From NCBI GenBank assembly GCA_030681645.1, contig JAUXRX010000019.1:62001-126000 (forward strand): a stretch of 64,000 nucleotides of DNA. Reading direction: 5' to 3'. Below are positions 36,822-45,228 of this stretch, piece after piece. Every line of letters starts with the position of its first letter. The first letter of the stretch is position 1. Made by a program: the position numbers and the translations under genes. The stretch comes from Archangium sp. (GTDB taxonomy: Bacteria > Myxococcota > Myxococcia > Myxococcales > Myxococcaceae). The notes under the pieces were generated by a model. It had not been told where the DNA came from and did not search any database. It saw only the letters and a program-made list of their open reading frames with translations.

Positions 36822-36960
36822 TCGACGCGACGCCCTTCCCATGGAGCCCGGCCGGCTCGCGGCAACTGTACACGACTTCATCGTGCAACTTCACGCCGGG
36901 GTCACAGAGTGATGAAGTGTCGCGACGCCCGTTGGGGCGGCTGATCTCCGGTGGTGATGA

Positions 36961-37893
36961 GTGCGGCGTGTTCGAGGCGTATTGCTGGCTGACTATGTCC
37001 GGATCATCCGGCGGCAGGTGCCGGGCTGGCGTGAGGTCGTCAGCCCCGAGGACCGCGCGCTGATCGACGCCCGGGTCGCGCTCGACGGCTGGTACCCGAT
37101 GGACGCCTTCGAGCGCCTGGGCCTGGTGGTGCTCAGGCACGTGGTGGGTGGTGAGACCGACGCCATCCGCCTCTGGGGCCGCAGTCAGGTGCAGACGGCG
37201 TTGCAGGCGCTGCCCGAGCTGGCGAACCCGGAAGATCCACGCGACTCGGTGATGCGCTTCCAGAACTACCTGGCCAGCCTCTTCGACTTCGCGGTGGTGA
37301 CGGTGCTGGGCGTGGACGACGAGGCGGCGCAGCTGGAAGTCGACTACGGAATGAGCGCCGTCTCGGAAGAGTGCGCGACCTGGCAGACCATCGGCTTCTT
37401 CGAGGAGCTGCTCACCGCCAGCGGTGGTCACCAGGTGGTGAGCGCGCTGCAGAGCCGGCGCTGGTCCGGCGACGGGAAGACGGTGGTGGCGCTGAGCTGG
37501 ATTTCCGCCGCGATGAGCCCGCCGCCTTTTCTGGCGCGGCCCCGGGTGCTGCTGGTGGACGACGAGGTGCTGGTGGCCAACGGCCTGGCGCGCGCGCTCG
37601 CGAACGTGGCCGACGTCACCCTCGCTTCCTCGGCCGCCGCGGCCCTCGGCTTCCTCGAGCACCAGGAGTTCGACGCCGTCTTGAGCGACTTCCTGATGCC
37701 GGGCCGCAACGGGCTCTCGCTGCTCGAAGAGGTGGCGCGCCGCTGGCCCCGGCTCAAGCGCGTGCTGCACTCGGGCGCGATGCCCGTCGAGGCGCAGGCG
37801 GCGCTCAGGAGCGGCGTGGTGCACGAGCTCATCGAGAAGCCTGCCCAGCGCGACGTGCTGGTCGCTTCCATCGCCACGCCGTCCCGCAGGTGA
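36961..37893 (+). CDS. protein with C-terminal receiver domain and unknown N-terminal domain
   Basis: The protein has 310 residues with a GTG start; no better start is seen. The N-terminal 190 residues (IIRRQVPGWREVVSPEDRAL, WYPMDAFERLGLVVLRHVVG, MRFQNYLASLFDFAVVTVLG) resemble in length and helix pattern the myxobacterial DUF2378-like sensory fold, but I cannot prove it. The C-terminal 115 residues are a receiver: VLLVDDEVLVANGLARAL, phospho-acceptor Asp243 in AVLSDFLMPG, VLHSGAM and a Lys in LIEKPAQRD. So it is an orphan response regulator with the receiver at the unusual C-terminal end. Confidence 0.75.
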   Translation: MRRVRGVLLADYVRIIRRQVPGWREVVSPEDRALIDARVALDGWYPMDAFERLGLVVLRHVVGGETDAIRLWGRSQVQTALQALPELANPEDPRDSVMRFQNYLASLFDFAVVTVLGVDDEAAQLEVDYGMSAVSEECATWQTIGFFEELLTASGGHQVVSALQSRRWSGDGKTVVALSWISAAMSPPPFLARPRVLLVDDEVLVANGLARALANVADVTLASSAAAALGFLEHQEFDAVLSDFLMPGRNGLSLLEEVARRWPRLKRVLHSGAMPVEAQAALRSGVVHELIEKPAQRDVLVASIATPSRR

Positions 37894-37934
37894 GCCCGCG
37901 GGACTTCAGTCCAGGACGGGCGCATCCCTGGAAG

Positions 37935-39851
37935 ATGAGCGAGCCCGAGCTCCCTCATCGAAAGGACATCGATGGCCTTCGTGGGGTCGCCATCGGGGCG
38001 GTCGTGTTGTTTCACCTCTTTCCCAGCGCGCTGCCCGGCGGCTTCGTCGGGGTCGACATCTTCTTCGTCATCTCCGGGTTCCTGATCACCCGGCAGATCC
38101 TGCAGGCCCTTGGCAAGGAGCAGTTCACCTTCGCCGATTTCTACGCGCGCCGCGCGCGCCGCCTGTTGCCCGCGCTGCTCGTGGTGCTCCTGGCAGCGTC
38201 GGTCGCGGGCTTCGACGTGCTGCTGCGCGGCGAATGGGAACAGCTCGCCCGGCACATGCTGGGCGGCCTCACGTGGACCACCAACTTCATCCTCGTCGGA
38301 GAGGGCGGCTATTTCGACCGGCCAGCGCACTTCAAGCCGCTCCACCACCTCTGGTCGCTCGGGGTGGAGGAGCAGTTCTATCTCGTCTGGCCGGCGCTCC
38401 TCTGGTGGACGCGCAAGTGGTCGACTCGCTCGCGACTGGCCGCCCTGGTTGCGCTGGGCGTCGGCTCGTTCGCATGCAATCTCAGCCTCACGCTCGAGCG
38501 ACCGTCGGCTGCGTTCTATCTTCCGGTGGGCCGGCTGTGGCAGTTCGCCCTGGGAGGGTTGGCCGCAGCCGTGCCCGCTCCCCGGCGCTTCTCCGCCGCG
38601 CTCGGGCTCGCAGGCGCCGTGCTCGTGGGCGGTGGCGTCGCCTTCGCGTCGGCTGTCGGCTACCCCGGCATGATGGCAGTGCTCCCCACCGCCGGTGCCC
38701 TGGCACTCATTGCAGCGGGCCCGACGGCGGGGGTCAATCGCGCGCTGGCGGGCAGACCGCTGGTGGCGCTGGGGCTCGTCAGCTACCCGCTCTATCTCTG
38801 GCATTGGCCGGTGGAGGTCTTCGCCCGGCTCACGAGTGGGCCCGTGTACTGGGGTATCGACGACAGCCCCGCACTCTCAGGCTCTCTGAGCCTCGCCGTG
38901 CTGGCGGTCAGCCTCTTCCTCTCGGCGCTCACGGTGCGCTTCGTCGAGAGACCCGTTCGGTTCGAGCGCCGGGTGAGCGTGCGCGTGTTGGTGGCCGCCT
39001 CGGTCGTGCTCGGCTGCGGCGCCGGAGCGGCCTGGGCCGGCTGGGTGGGCCCTCGCAGTGACGCTGGCCCGCTGGAGCGTCTCGAGGCCGCTCGCGCTCG
39101 CACCTGGAAGCCCCGGCAGCTCGATGAGCACCAGTGGAACGGCCTGCGCTTCTGGAGCAACGCCGGCGCTGACGCCGCGGTGCTCTTCGCCGGCGACAGC
39201 AACATGGCCCAATACGCTCCGGGCCTCGAGGCGCGACTGGCTCGCGGCGAGGCCCGCTCGTTCGCCCTCCTCACCAGCGGAGGGTGTGCTCCCTTCGTCG
39301 CCATCGACGTGCCGGGCTGCCCCGCGTTCTTCGAGGGCGTGCGGACGTTCAGTGCCCGGCCCACCGTCGACACCGTGGTGCTCGCGGCCAACTGGGCGCT
39401 CTACTTCGACAACCCGCGCTTCTCCGTGGGCGGTCACCAGCTCTCGGTAGGCGAGCCGCGCACCGAGGCAGCGCTGCGCGCCTTCGAAGGCTGGCTGCGC
39501 GAGGTGCGCAAGACGCGTCGCGTGGTGCTGGTGCTCAACATTCCCACCTCACCGGCCCTCGACCCTGCGCGCCGGAGCTGGCTCCGCGGCGTGACCATCG
39601 ATCCGGCGCCGTTGCCGCGGGCGGGTCTGGAGGCGGCCCTGGGCCCGGTGGCTGGCAGGCTCCGCGAGATCGCGCGCGCGGCCGGAGTCGAGGTCATCGA
39701 TCCATTCGAGCTGCTGTGTGATGCGCAGCAGTGTCCTCTCTTCACGAGCGAGGGCCTGCCGATCTATCGCGACGCCAGCCACGTGACCACGGCCTGGGCA
39801 GAGCGCCACTTCAGCGCCTTCGACGCGTTGATCACCGAGGCGCCCCGATGA
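37935..39851 (+). CDS. OafA/YrhL-type acyltransferase with SGNH domain
   Basis: The protein has 638 residues. Residues 8-340 are the acyltransferase-3 membrane domain: IDGLRGVAIGAVVLFHLFPS with the conserved His, GFVGVDIFFVISGFLITRQI, HHLWSLGVEEQFYLVWPALL and about ten helices. Residues 400-638 are an SGNH hydrolase-like domain: VLFAGDSNMAQYAPGL (the GDS block) and a late YRDASHVTTAWAERHF (the DxxH block). Such fusions O-acetylate cell-surface polysaccharides or lipopolysaccharide in the periplasm. The acyl group and acceptor are unknown. The end overlaps the next convergent gene by 20 bp. Confidence 0.9.
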   Translation: MSEPELPHRKDIDGLRGVAIGAVVLFHLFPSALPGGFVGVDIFFVISGFLITRQILQALGKEQFTFADFYARRARRLLPALLVVLLAASVAGFDVLLRGEWEQLARHMLGGLTWTTNFILVGEGGYFDRPAHFKPLHHLWSLGVEEQFYLVWPALLWWTRKWSTRSRLAALVALGVGSFACNLSLTLERPSAAFYLPVGRLWQFALGGLAAAVPAPRRFSAALGLAGAVLVGGGVAFASAVGYPGMMAVLPTAGALALIAAGPTAGVNRALAGRPLVALGLVSYPLYLWHWPVEVFARLTSGPVYWGIDDSPALSGSLSLAVLAVSLFLSALTVRFVERPVRFERRVSVRVLVAASVVLGCGAGAAWAGWVGPRSDAGPLERLEAARARTWKPRQLDEHQWNGLRFWSNAGADAAVLFAGDSNMAQYAPGLEARLARGEARSFALLTSGGCAPFVAIDVPGCPAFFEGVRTFSARPTVDTVVLAANWALYFDNPRFSVGGHQLSVGEPRTEAALRAFEGWLREVRKTRRVVLVLNIPTSPALDPARRSWLRGVTIDPAPLPRAGLEAALGPVAGRLREIARAAGVEVIDPFELLCDAQQCPLFTSEGLPIYRDASHVTTAWAERHFSAFDALITEAPR

Positions 39852-41514
39852 GAAAGTCGCGATCGATCACCCAGCGCGCACGGAAGCCCGGAGGGAGTGC
39901 TCCATCGGGCGTCCTCACCGCGAACCCGGCCGCGACGTCGCCCGCGACGCGGTAGCGCAGACCAGGCTCGATGAGCGACGCGCAGGGCAGGGGTCCATCT
40001 GCGCAGTACAGGTCGCTCGGCTCACGCATGGGCCCGCCGCTCACCTGATGGACCCGGGTGACGGGGCTCGGAGCGGGGACCAGGCCGCCGGGCTTCACGC
40101 GAGGCAGGCCGGAGGGGCTCACCCCCCAGAGGGTGATCAGCAGTGCGATGGCGAGGGGCGCCGCCACCGCAGGCCGCGCCTGGTCCAGCAGCAGGCCCAG
40201 CGCGAGGCCCGTGTGGAGCACCAACACCGCGCCGAGGTACTGCGGGTCGGGAGAGATGACAACCCAGGCGACGAGGCCGAGCGCGGTCGGTGTCAGCCAC
40301 CACAATCGCCCGCGGGTCTGGCGCCATCGCAGCGCCACTCCCACGCAGAGCAGCCAGAGGAGCGTGGGGACCAGCAGTTCGTTGTCGAGTGCCGCGCGCT
40401 CGAGCCAGGGGCCCAACCACGCGCCGTCGTCTTGCCCGGGCATCAACCGATGCAGCGTGTGCCGGGTGTACGCCGCGATGTACCTGATGACCGAAGTGGG
40501 CACCGCGGGGTCCATTCTCCAGTCGACCGGCAGGGCCAGCGCCACCGTGGGGTAGAGCAGGTAGCCCGTGCGCACGGCCCCGCCCCACAGCCAGCCGACG
40601 CCCGCGACCAACGCGGTGATCGCGGCCCCCAGGCGCGCGCGGGGCGACCACCGCCTGATGCTCCACAGGGCGAACAGGAACGCCGTCGCCGCGACCGCCG
40701 CCGCCGAGAGCTTGAGCACCACCGCGCCGACCGCCAGCAGCGCCACCACCCACGCGCGCGCATCGGCGCGCGCCTGCATGAGCGCGAGCGTCTCGAGCAC
40801 GACGATGATCACGATCATCGGCTCTCCGACGCTGGCAGAGGGCGAGACGAACCACTGGCTCGCCACGCCGCCCAGCACCACCGCCAGCGCCGCCGTCGCC
40901 ATCACCGCCGCGCTGCTCACCCTGGGCGCGAAGAGCCCAAGCGCCTCGCGTGCGCAGCGCGCGCCGGTCACCAGCACCAGCAGCGGGTTCAACAGGTGAT
41001 GTGAGCGGTGCGCGAAGGGCCCCGCATCGAGCACGGCCAGGAGCAGGAAGTTGCCGTGGCTGTACCCGAGGAAGGGGTTCAGGTTGCCCACGCCTGGCAC
41101 CACGGGGTAGCTCGCCGCCCAGCGCACCGCGGGGTAGTGGTACAGCGAGGCGTCTCCCTCGGGGCCGGGGCCCAGGGCGAAGAGGGACACCGCGCACAGA
41201 CCCGCCGCCAGTCCCGCGGCCTCGAACCACCGCAGCGCGCGCAGCAGCGTGAGCAACTGCCCTCGCTGCAGCACGAGGCCGGCTCCCGCGGCGAGCGCGA
41301 GGGTCGCGCGGGCGACGTTCGCCATGGGGAGCACCAGGTGGAGCGGCTCGAGTATCGCGAGGGCGGCGACCAGGCCCAACCAGAAGCGCGTCGAGAGCGA
41401 AACCGGCGCGGCCCGCTCGAGGAGCGCGATGAGCAGCGAGCCCAACCCCACGCTCGCCGTCGCGGCCAGCATCAGCGCGAGGGCTACCAGGAGGCTGTCG
41501 GCCGCGTCGCTCAC
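39832..41514 (-). CDS. polytopic membrane protein, GT-C-like
   Basis: The protein has 560 residues from GTG 41514 (VSDAADSLLVALALM); the longer frame to 41580 has an unlikely charged start. It has about 11-12 hydrophobic helices. After the third comes a luminal loop GPEGDASLYHYPAVRWAASY, with an acidic residue and aromatic pattern resembling GT-C glycosyltransferases. The C-terminal 100 residues form a soluble beta-rich domain ending FRARWVIDRDFLIGAPR. It lies in opposite orientation to the acyltransferase, so the two are not co-transcribed. The donor and acceptor are unknown. A membrane sugar transferase is the best guess. Confidence 0.65.
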   Translation of the reverse strand: MSDAADSLLVALALMLAATASVGLGSLLIALLERAAPVSLSTRFWLGLVAALAILEPLHLVLPMANVARATLALAAGAGLVLQRGQLLTLLRALRWFEAAGLAAGLCAVSLFALGPGPEGDASLYHYPAVRWAASYPVVPGVGNLNPFLGYSHGNFLLLAVLDAGPFAHRSHHLLNPLLVLVTGARCAREALGLFAPRVSSAAVMATAALAVVLGGVASQWFVSPSASVGEPMIVIIVVLETLALMQARADARAWVVALLAVGAVVLKLSAAAVAATAFLFALWSIRRWSPRARLGAAITALVAGVGWLWGGAVRTGYLLYPTVALALPVDWRMDPAVPTSVIRYIAAYTRHTLHRLMPGQDDGAWLGPWLERAALDNELLVPTLLWLLCVGVALRWRQTRGRLWWLTPTALGLVAWVVISPDPQYLGAVLVLHTGLALGLLLDQARPAVAAPLAIALLITLWGVSPSGLPRVKPGGLVPAPSPVTRVHQVSGGPMREPSDLYCADGPLPCASLIEPGLRYRVAGDVAAGFAVRTPDGALPPGFRARWVIDRDFLIGAPR

Positions 41515-41727
41515 GCGAGGCCGACTCTGGCACTGCTTGCGGTCACGCGCATGGGCCGCTGCGACCTGCCTCGATTCCACTCGAGCCAGGTGAGCTGAAG
41601 CAGATCAGGCGGCCGCAGCCCTCCTTCGAAGTGAGGGAGCACCACCTCAGAATGACGGAGTGCGCCGCGCGCTCCAGCGTGACCTCGCGCCGATAGCCGT
41701 GGCACGAGCGGTGCCTCACTGGCGCGC

Positions 41728-42885
41728 ATGAGAAGACTGTTCGCCATCCTCCTGAGCGCGCTGCCACTGGCGGCCTGCGAGACCACGTCGGCGGCGTTCC
41801 GCTTCAGCGCGGACGATCCGGTGGAGGGCGCCTTCTCCGACGCGCTCTTCCAGTCGGCGGCGGTGCGGCTCACCCCGGGACACCGGGTCGAGCTGGTCAA
41901 CAACGGCGCACTCTTCGATCGCCTCGCCCAGGAAGTGTCGAGAGCGAAGCGCAGCATCAACATCGCCCTGTTCATCTGGCAGCCGGGCACACCCTCCACG
42001 CGGATGGTGAACGCGGTGACGGCTCGCGCGAAGGCTGGAGTCACCTGCCGGGTCGTGGTCGACGCGGTCGCCAGCACGGCGTTCGACGCGGAGGTCAGGC
42101 CCGCGCTGGTGGCCGCCGGCTGTGACGTGCGCGCGTTCAGACCGCTGACGAAGGGCGTCTCGGTCGACCGCAACCACCGCCAGATCGTGGTCATCGACGG
42201 CAAGGTGGGCTTCACCGGTGGCTTCGGCATCGCCGACGTCTGGATGGGAGAAGGCCGCAAGCCCGGGGAGTGGCTCGAGTCGAACGTGATCGTCGAGGGG
42301 CCGGCGGTCAACCAGCTGCAGCAGGCGTTCGCCGACGATTGGAAAGAAGTGGCGGGGCCGCAGCTCCCCCGCAGCGAGTTTCCCACGTCCCCTCGACGAG
42401 GCCCGACGCGCGCGGCCTTCATCTCGAGCCGCGCGTCGAACTACGTGAGGAAGGCAGAGCACCTCAACCAGTTGCTCATCTCCTCGGCGACGAAGCGCGT
42501 GTGGATCGCCAACGCCGACTTCGTGCCCTCACCAGGCCTGGTCGACCTGATGATCGAGAAGGAACGGCAGGGCGTCGACGTGCGGATCATGGTGCCGGGA
42601 GATCAGACGGATCACCCCGAGGTGCTGCTGGACCAGCGCGCCAGCTACGCCCGGCTGCTCGAGGGGGGCGTGCGCATCTGGGAATACCAGTCCGCGCAGC
42701 TGCACTCGAAGACGATGGTGGTCGATGATCAGCTCAGCGTGGTCGGCTCGATCAGCCTCGACCGGCTCGCGCGCCCGGCGATCGAAGAGGGCGCGCTGCT
42801 GATGTCGGACCCTCACGTCGCCTCGCAGTTGATGAGGGCCTGGGAAGAGGACCAGACCCAGTGCGTGCTCGTCAGCGAGGAGTGA
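41728..42885 (+). CDS. phospholipase D-like (cardiolipin synthase-like) lipoprotein
   Basis: This 385-residue protein has a signal peptide with lipobox LAAC. Two PLD motifs are present. The first, NHRQIVVIDGKVGFTGG, has His150, but Lys of the HxKxxxxD motif is replaced by Gln152, with Asp157 kept. The second, LHSKTMVVDDQLSVVGS, is intact (His326, Lys328, Asp333) and is followed by SLDRLA. The architecture otherwise matches bacterial cardiolipin synthases: transesterification of two phosphatidylglycerols or another phosphodiester reaction. Being lipid-anchored instead of inner-membrane helical is less usual. The Lys to Gln change may reduce or alter activity. Confidence 0.8.
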   Translation: MRRLFAILLSALPLAACETTSAAFRFSADDPVEGAFSDALFQSAAVRLTPGHRVELVNNGALFDRLAQEVSRAKRSINIALFIWQPGTPSTRMVNAVTARAKAGVTCRVVVDAVASTAFDAEVRPALVAAGCDVRAFRPLTKGVSVDRNHRQIVVIDGKVGFTGGFGIADVWMGEGRKPGEWLESNVIVEGPAVNQLQQAFADDWKEVAGPQLPRSEFPTSPRRGPTRAAFISSRASNYVRKAEHLNQLLISSATKRVWIANADFVPSPGLVDLMIEKERQGVDVRIMVPGDQTDHPEVLLDQRASYARLLEGGVRIWEYQSAQLHSKTMVVDDQLSVVGSISLDRLARPAIEEGALLMSDPHVASQLMRAWEEDQTQCVLVSEE

Positions 42886-42953
42886 GCGTTACGCTCGAGT
42901 GGGCGCCGAAGGGCAGGCTTCGAAGGTGCCAGGCTGCTGCTGCCCCGCCTCGA

Positions 42954-43555
42954 TCAGGGGCCGCACGCTGACGCCGTCGGGGTCGAGCCAGGCAAGCGCC
43001 GGTCACCATCGGCGGACGCTCCCGACAACTCCGCGGTCAGCCCCCGAACGATCAGGAACGCCTCGGCGAGTCGCACCGGGTCCACCACCTCAGCGTTGTC
43101 GCGTGGGCCGTGCAGCTGTCCCAGCGGGAGCGCCACGACCCCAGAGATCCAGTCGCCCGCGTCGAGGAGCCGGCACGATACGAACACCACCACGGGCGCG
43201 TGGTGAAACCCGGTGAACCAGCTGCGCTGGGGGAGGAAGCCTCCCGTCATGTTGAAGAGGAGGCCCCTCCCGACGTCGTGGAAGACACCAGGTTGTCCTG
43301 CATCGAGAACCAATCGATCCCCTCGCGAGTCACAGGCAGCGCGTAGCCGCGGGCGCGCTGCTCGGCCGCGTCGATGCGCCGCAGGTTCACCCTCGCATCC
43401 ACCAGTGACTGAACGGTCTGCCTCAGCGCCTCTGCGCTGGCCCGGATCCCGGGCTCGTCGGGCCGCCACTCCGGCGACAGCCGCGGCACGGTGTGCAGGC
43501 AAGCCGTGAGGGGCAGCAAGAGCAGCGGCGACAGGCATGAGCGGATCGAACACAT
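42954..43555 (-). pseudogene. frameshifted lipoprotein gene
   Basis: The N-terminal 95 residues are in one frame (MCSIRSCLSPLLLLPLTACL, lipobox LTAC; GIDWFSMQDNLV). The remainder continues in the +1 shifted frame as GRGLLFNMTGGFLPQRSWFT, VVVFVSCRLLDAGDWI, VDPVRLAEAFLIVRGL, ending at 42954. The switch is near 43280-43290. Together they give about a 200-residue lipoprotein that looks intact except for the shift. It may be a real loss-of-function mutation or an assembly error. No family was recognised. Confidence 0.65.
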
Positions 43556-43655
43556 CTCCGACGGTGGATACCCGGCCCCATCGGCAAGTCTCAGTCGTCC
43601 GGCATTCGCACGCCATGGGGTGCCGCATCAGCGGTGGTCGTGAGATGGTCTGCCG

Positions 43656-44990
43656 ATGCGGCGGCTGTGGGCGGCGATGACTCCGATGGCGTTCTTCACG
43701 GGGCTCGCGCTGCTCTGCGCTTCCCTCACTGAGCTCGCGCGCTGGCCCTTCATCTCCTTGCGGCTGCAGGGTTCCGATTTCGGGGTCGACTGGGAATCGA
43801 CCTGGTCGCCGCCCTTCATTGAAGCAGCCGACGAGCAGTTCGGCGTCTCCCACCTGGCGCAGGTCTGGTTCGGTGGTGTCGTGCTGCTGTCGCTCCTGGG
43901 ACTGTGGCGGCTGTGGAAGGGGCACCAGGGCATTGGCGCGGCGTTGATCGCGGTCGCAGCGTTGGCGAGCCCGCTGCCACTGGTCGTCCTCAGCGCTCGG
44001 CTTCGGCTGAGCGACCCGATGATTTTCGGCTACGGCTGCCATGGGCCCTATGCACCCACGCTTCCGTTCCTGCTCGAGCAGACGCTCGTCGTCGCTGCGC
44101 TGGTCGCAGTGGTTGGGACGATCGGGTGGTTGGTCAGTCAGCGACTTCGACGGCTCCCGCTGGGGCCGGGCACCTGGGTCGCCGCAGGCATCACGTTGAG
44201 CCTGCTCGGAGTGGCGCTCCTCTCCTCGGCTGCAGCCGCCTCGCTCCTGACTCGTGAGGCCTTGACGGAGATTCTCGTCAGCCGAGGAGAGCTCGTCGAA
44301 CCAGCGCGGCCCCTCGTGTGGCTCCTGCTCCTGTGGACCGCGGGTCTGGTGCTCTCGTTGACGCGTCCGCTCTACGTGAGCCGCCTCGTCTCCTTGCTCG
44401 TGCTGCTCGCGGGCAGCGTGAGCGTCGCTCCGGCGCTCGCGGTGGCGCACGACTCGGAGGCGGAAGCGCACCCAATGCTCGTGAGCCCGCCGCCTGATGA
44501 TCTCATCACGCCGACGACCTCCTGGTGTCCCACGCTGCAACTCGGCCTGGTCGTGCAGATGTCTCGCACCGAAGTCATGGTGGGCGGCCGCACGCTTGCG
44601 CGACCGACCGACGCGGAAGGGACGGAGGCAGCCCTGTTCAAGGAGCTGTCCGAACAGCACCAGCAGGTGCGCGAGCTCTACGCCCAGGCGGGTGCCCCGG
44701 AAGAGGAGCACGTCGTCAACCTCCTGGCTGACGAAGGCACGCCCTTCACGACGATCGCGGCGGTGGGTCGCGCGGTGCAGCGGGCCGAGTACCGCGTCAT
44801 CAACCTCGTGGCCCTTCTCTCCACGCCCGGCGGAACCTGGGTGGTTCCGACCGTGCACAACCACAGTTGCGCGCTTCGGGTCGAGCTGTCGCCCGGGGGA
44901 ACGCCCATTGCGGACTTCGCTGACTTCCCGTCGCTCTTCCGCGCTGCTGAAGAAGCGCGCGGCACGTTGCGAGTGCAACTGTCGCCGTGA
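43656..44990 (+). CDS. polytopic membrane protein with C-terminal ExbD-like periplasmic domain
   Basis: The protein has 444 residues. Residues 1-270 form about six hydrophobic helices with a periplasmic loop after the first. After a linker with acidic residues (AVAHDSEAEAHPMLVSPP) the C-terminal 170 residues contain LQLGLVVQMSRTEVMVGGRT, then VVNLLADEGTPFTTIAAVGR and AEYRVINLVALLSTPGG. The ADxxxPFxxI pattern with a following beta strand is the ExbD/TolR-like fold. In energy-transduction complexes ExbD partners with ExbB in the inner membrane; here no ExbB-like gene is adjacent, and the membrane part is not an ordinary single ExbD helix. Role unknown. Confidence 0.6.
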   Translation: MRRLWAAMTPMAFFTGLALLCASLTELARWPFISLRLQGSDFGVDWESTWSPPFIEAADEQFGVSHLAQVWFGGVVLLSLLGLWRLWKGHQGIGAALIAVAALASPLPLVVLSARLRLSDPMIFGYGCHGPYAPTLPFLLEQTLVVAALVAVVGTIGWLVSQRLRRLPLGPGTWVAAGITLSLLGVALLSSAAAASLLTREALTEILVSRGELVEPARPLVWLLLLWTAGLVLSLTRPLYVSRLVSLLVLLAGSVSVAPALAVAHDSEAEAHPMLVSPPPDDLITPTTSWCPTLQLGLVVQMSRTEVMVGGRTLARPTDAEGTEAALFKELSEQHQQVRELYAQAGAPEEEHVVNLLADEGTPFTTIAAVGRAVQRAEYRVINLVALLSTPGGTWVVPTVHNHSCALRVELSPGGTPIADFADFPSLFRAAEEARGTLRVQLSP

Positions 44991-45228
44991 TTGCTCTTTC
45001 GTGCGCATGCCGCGGCCCTCCGCAAGCGCGGGGCCATCGCGCGTTCGCTCGGACGAGGCCTGCCGGATCAAGACAAGCGTGTCGCGGAAAGCTCGTGCGC
45101 GCTCGTGCTCCACCGCGGCAGACGTGCAGCGCCTCGCCCTATCTCCCGGCAACGATTCGTGGGGAGCGGAGGGGAGAACAGGTGGTTGGTGCTGGGGCGC
45201 TTCTCGGACAGTTCCTGAATGTCAGTGA

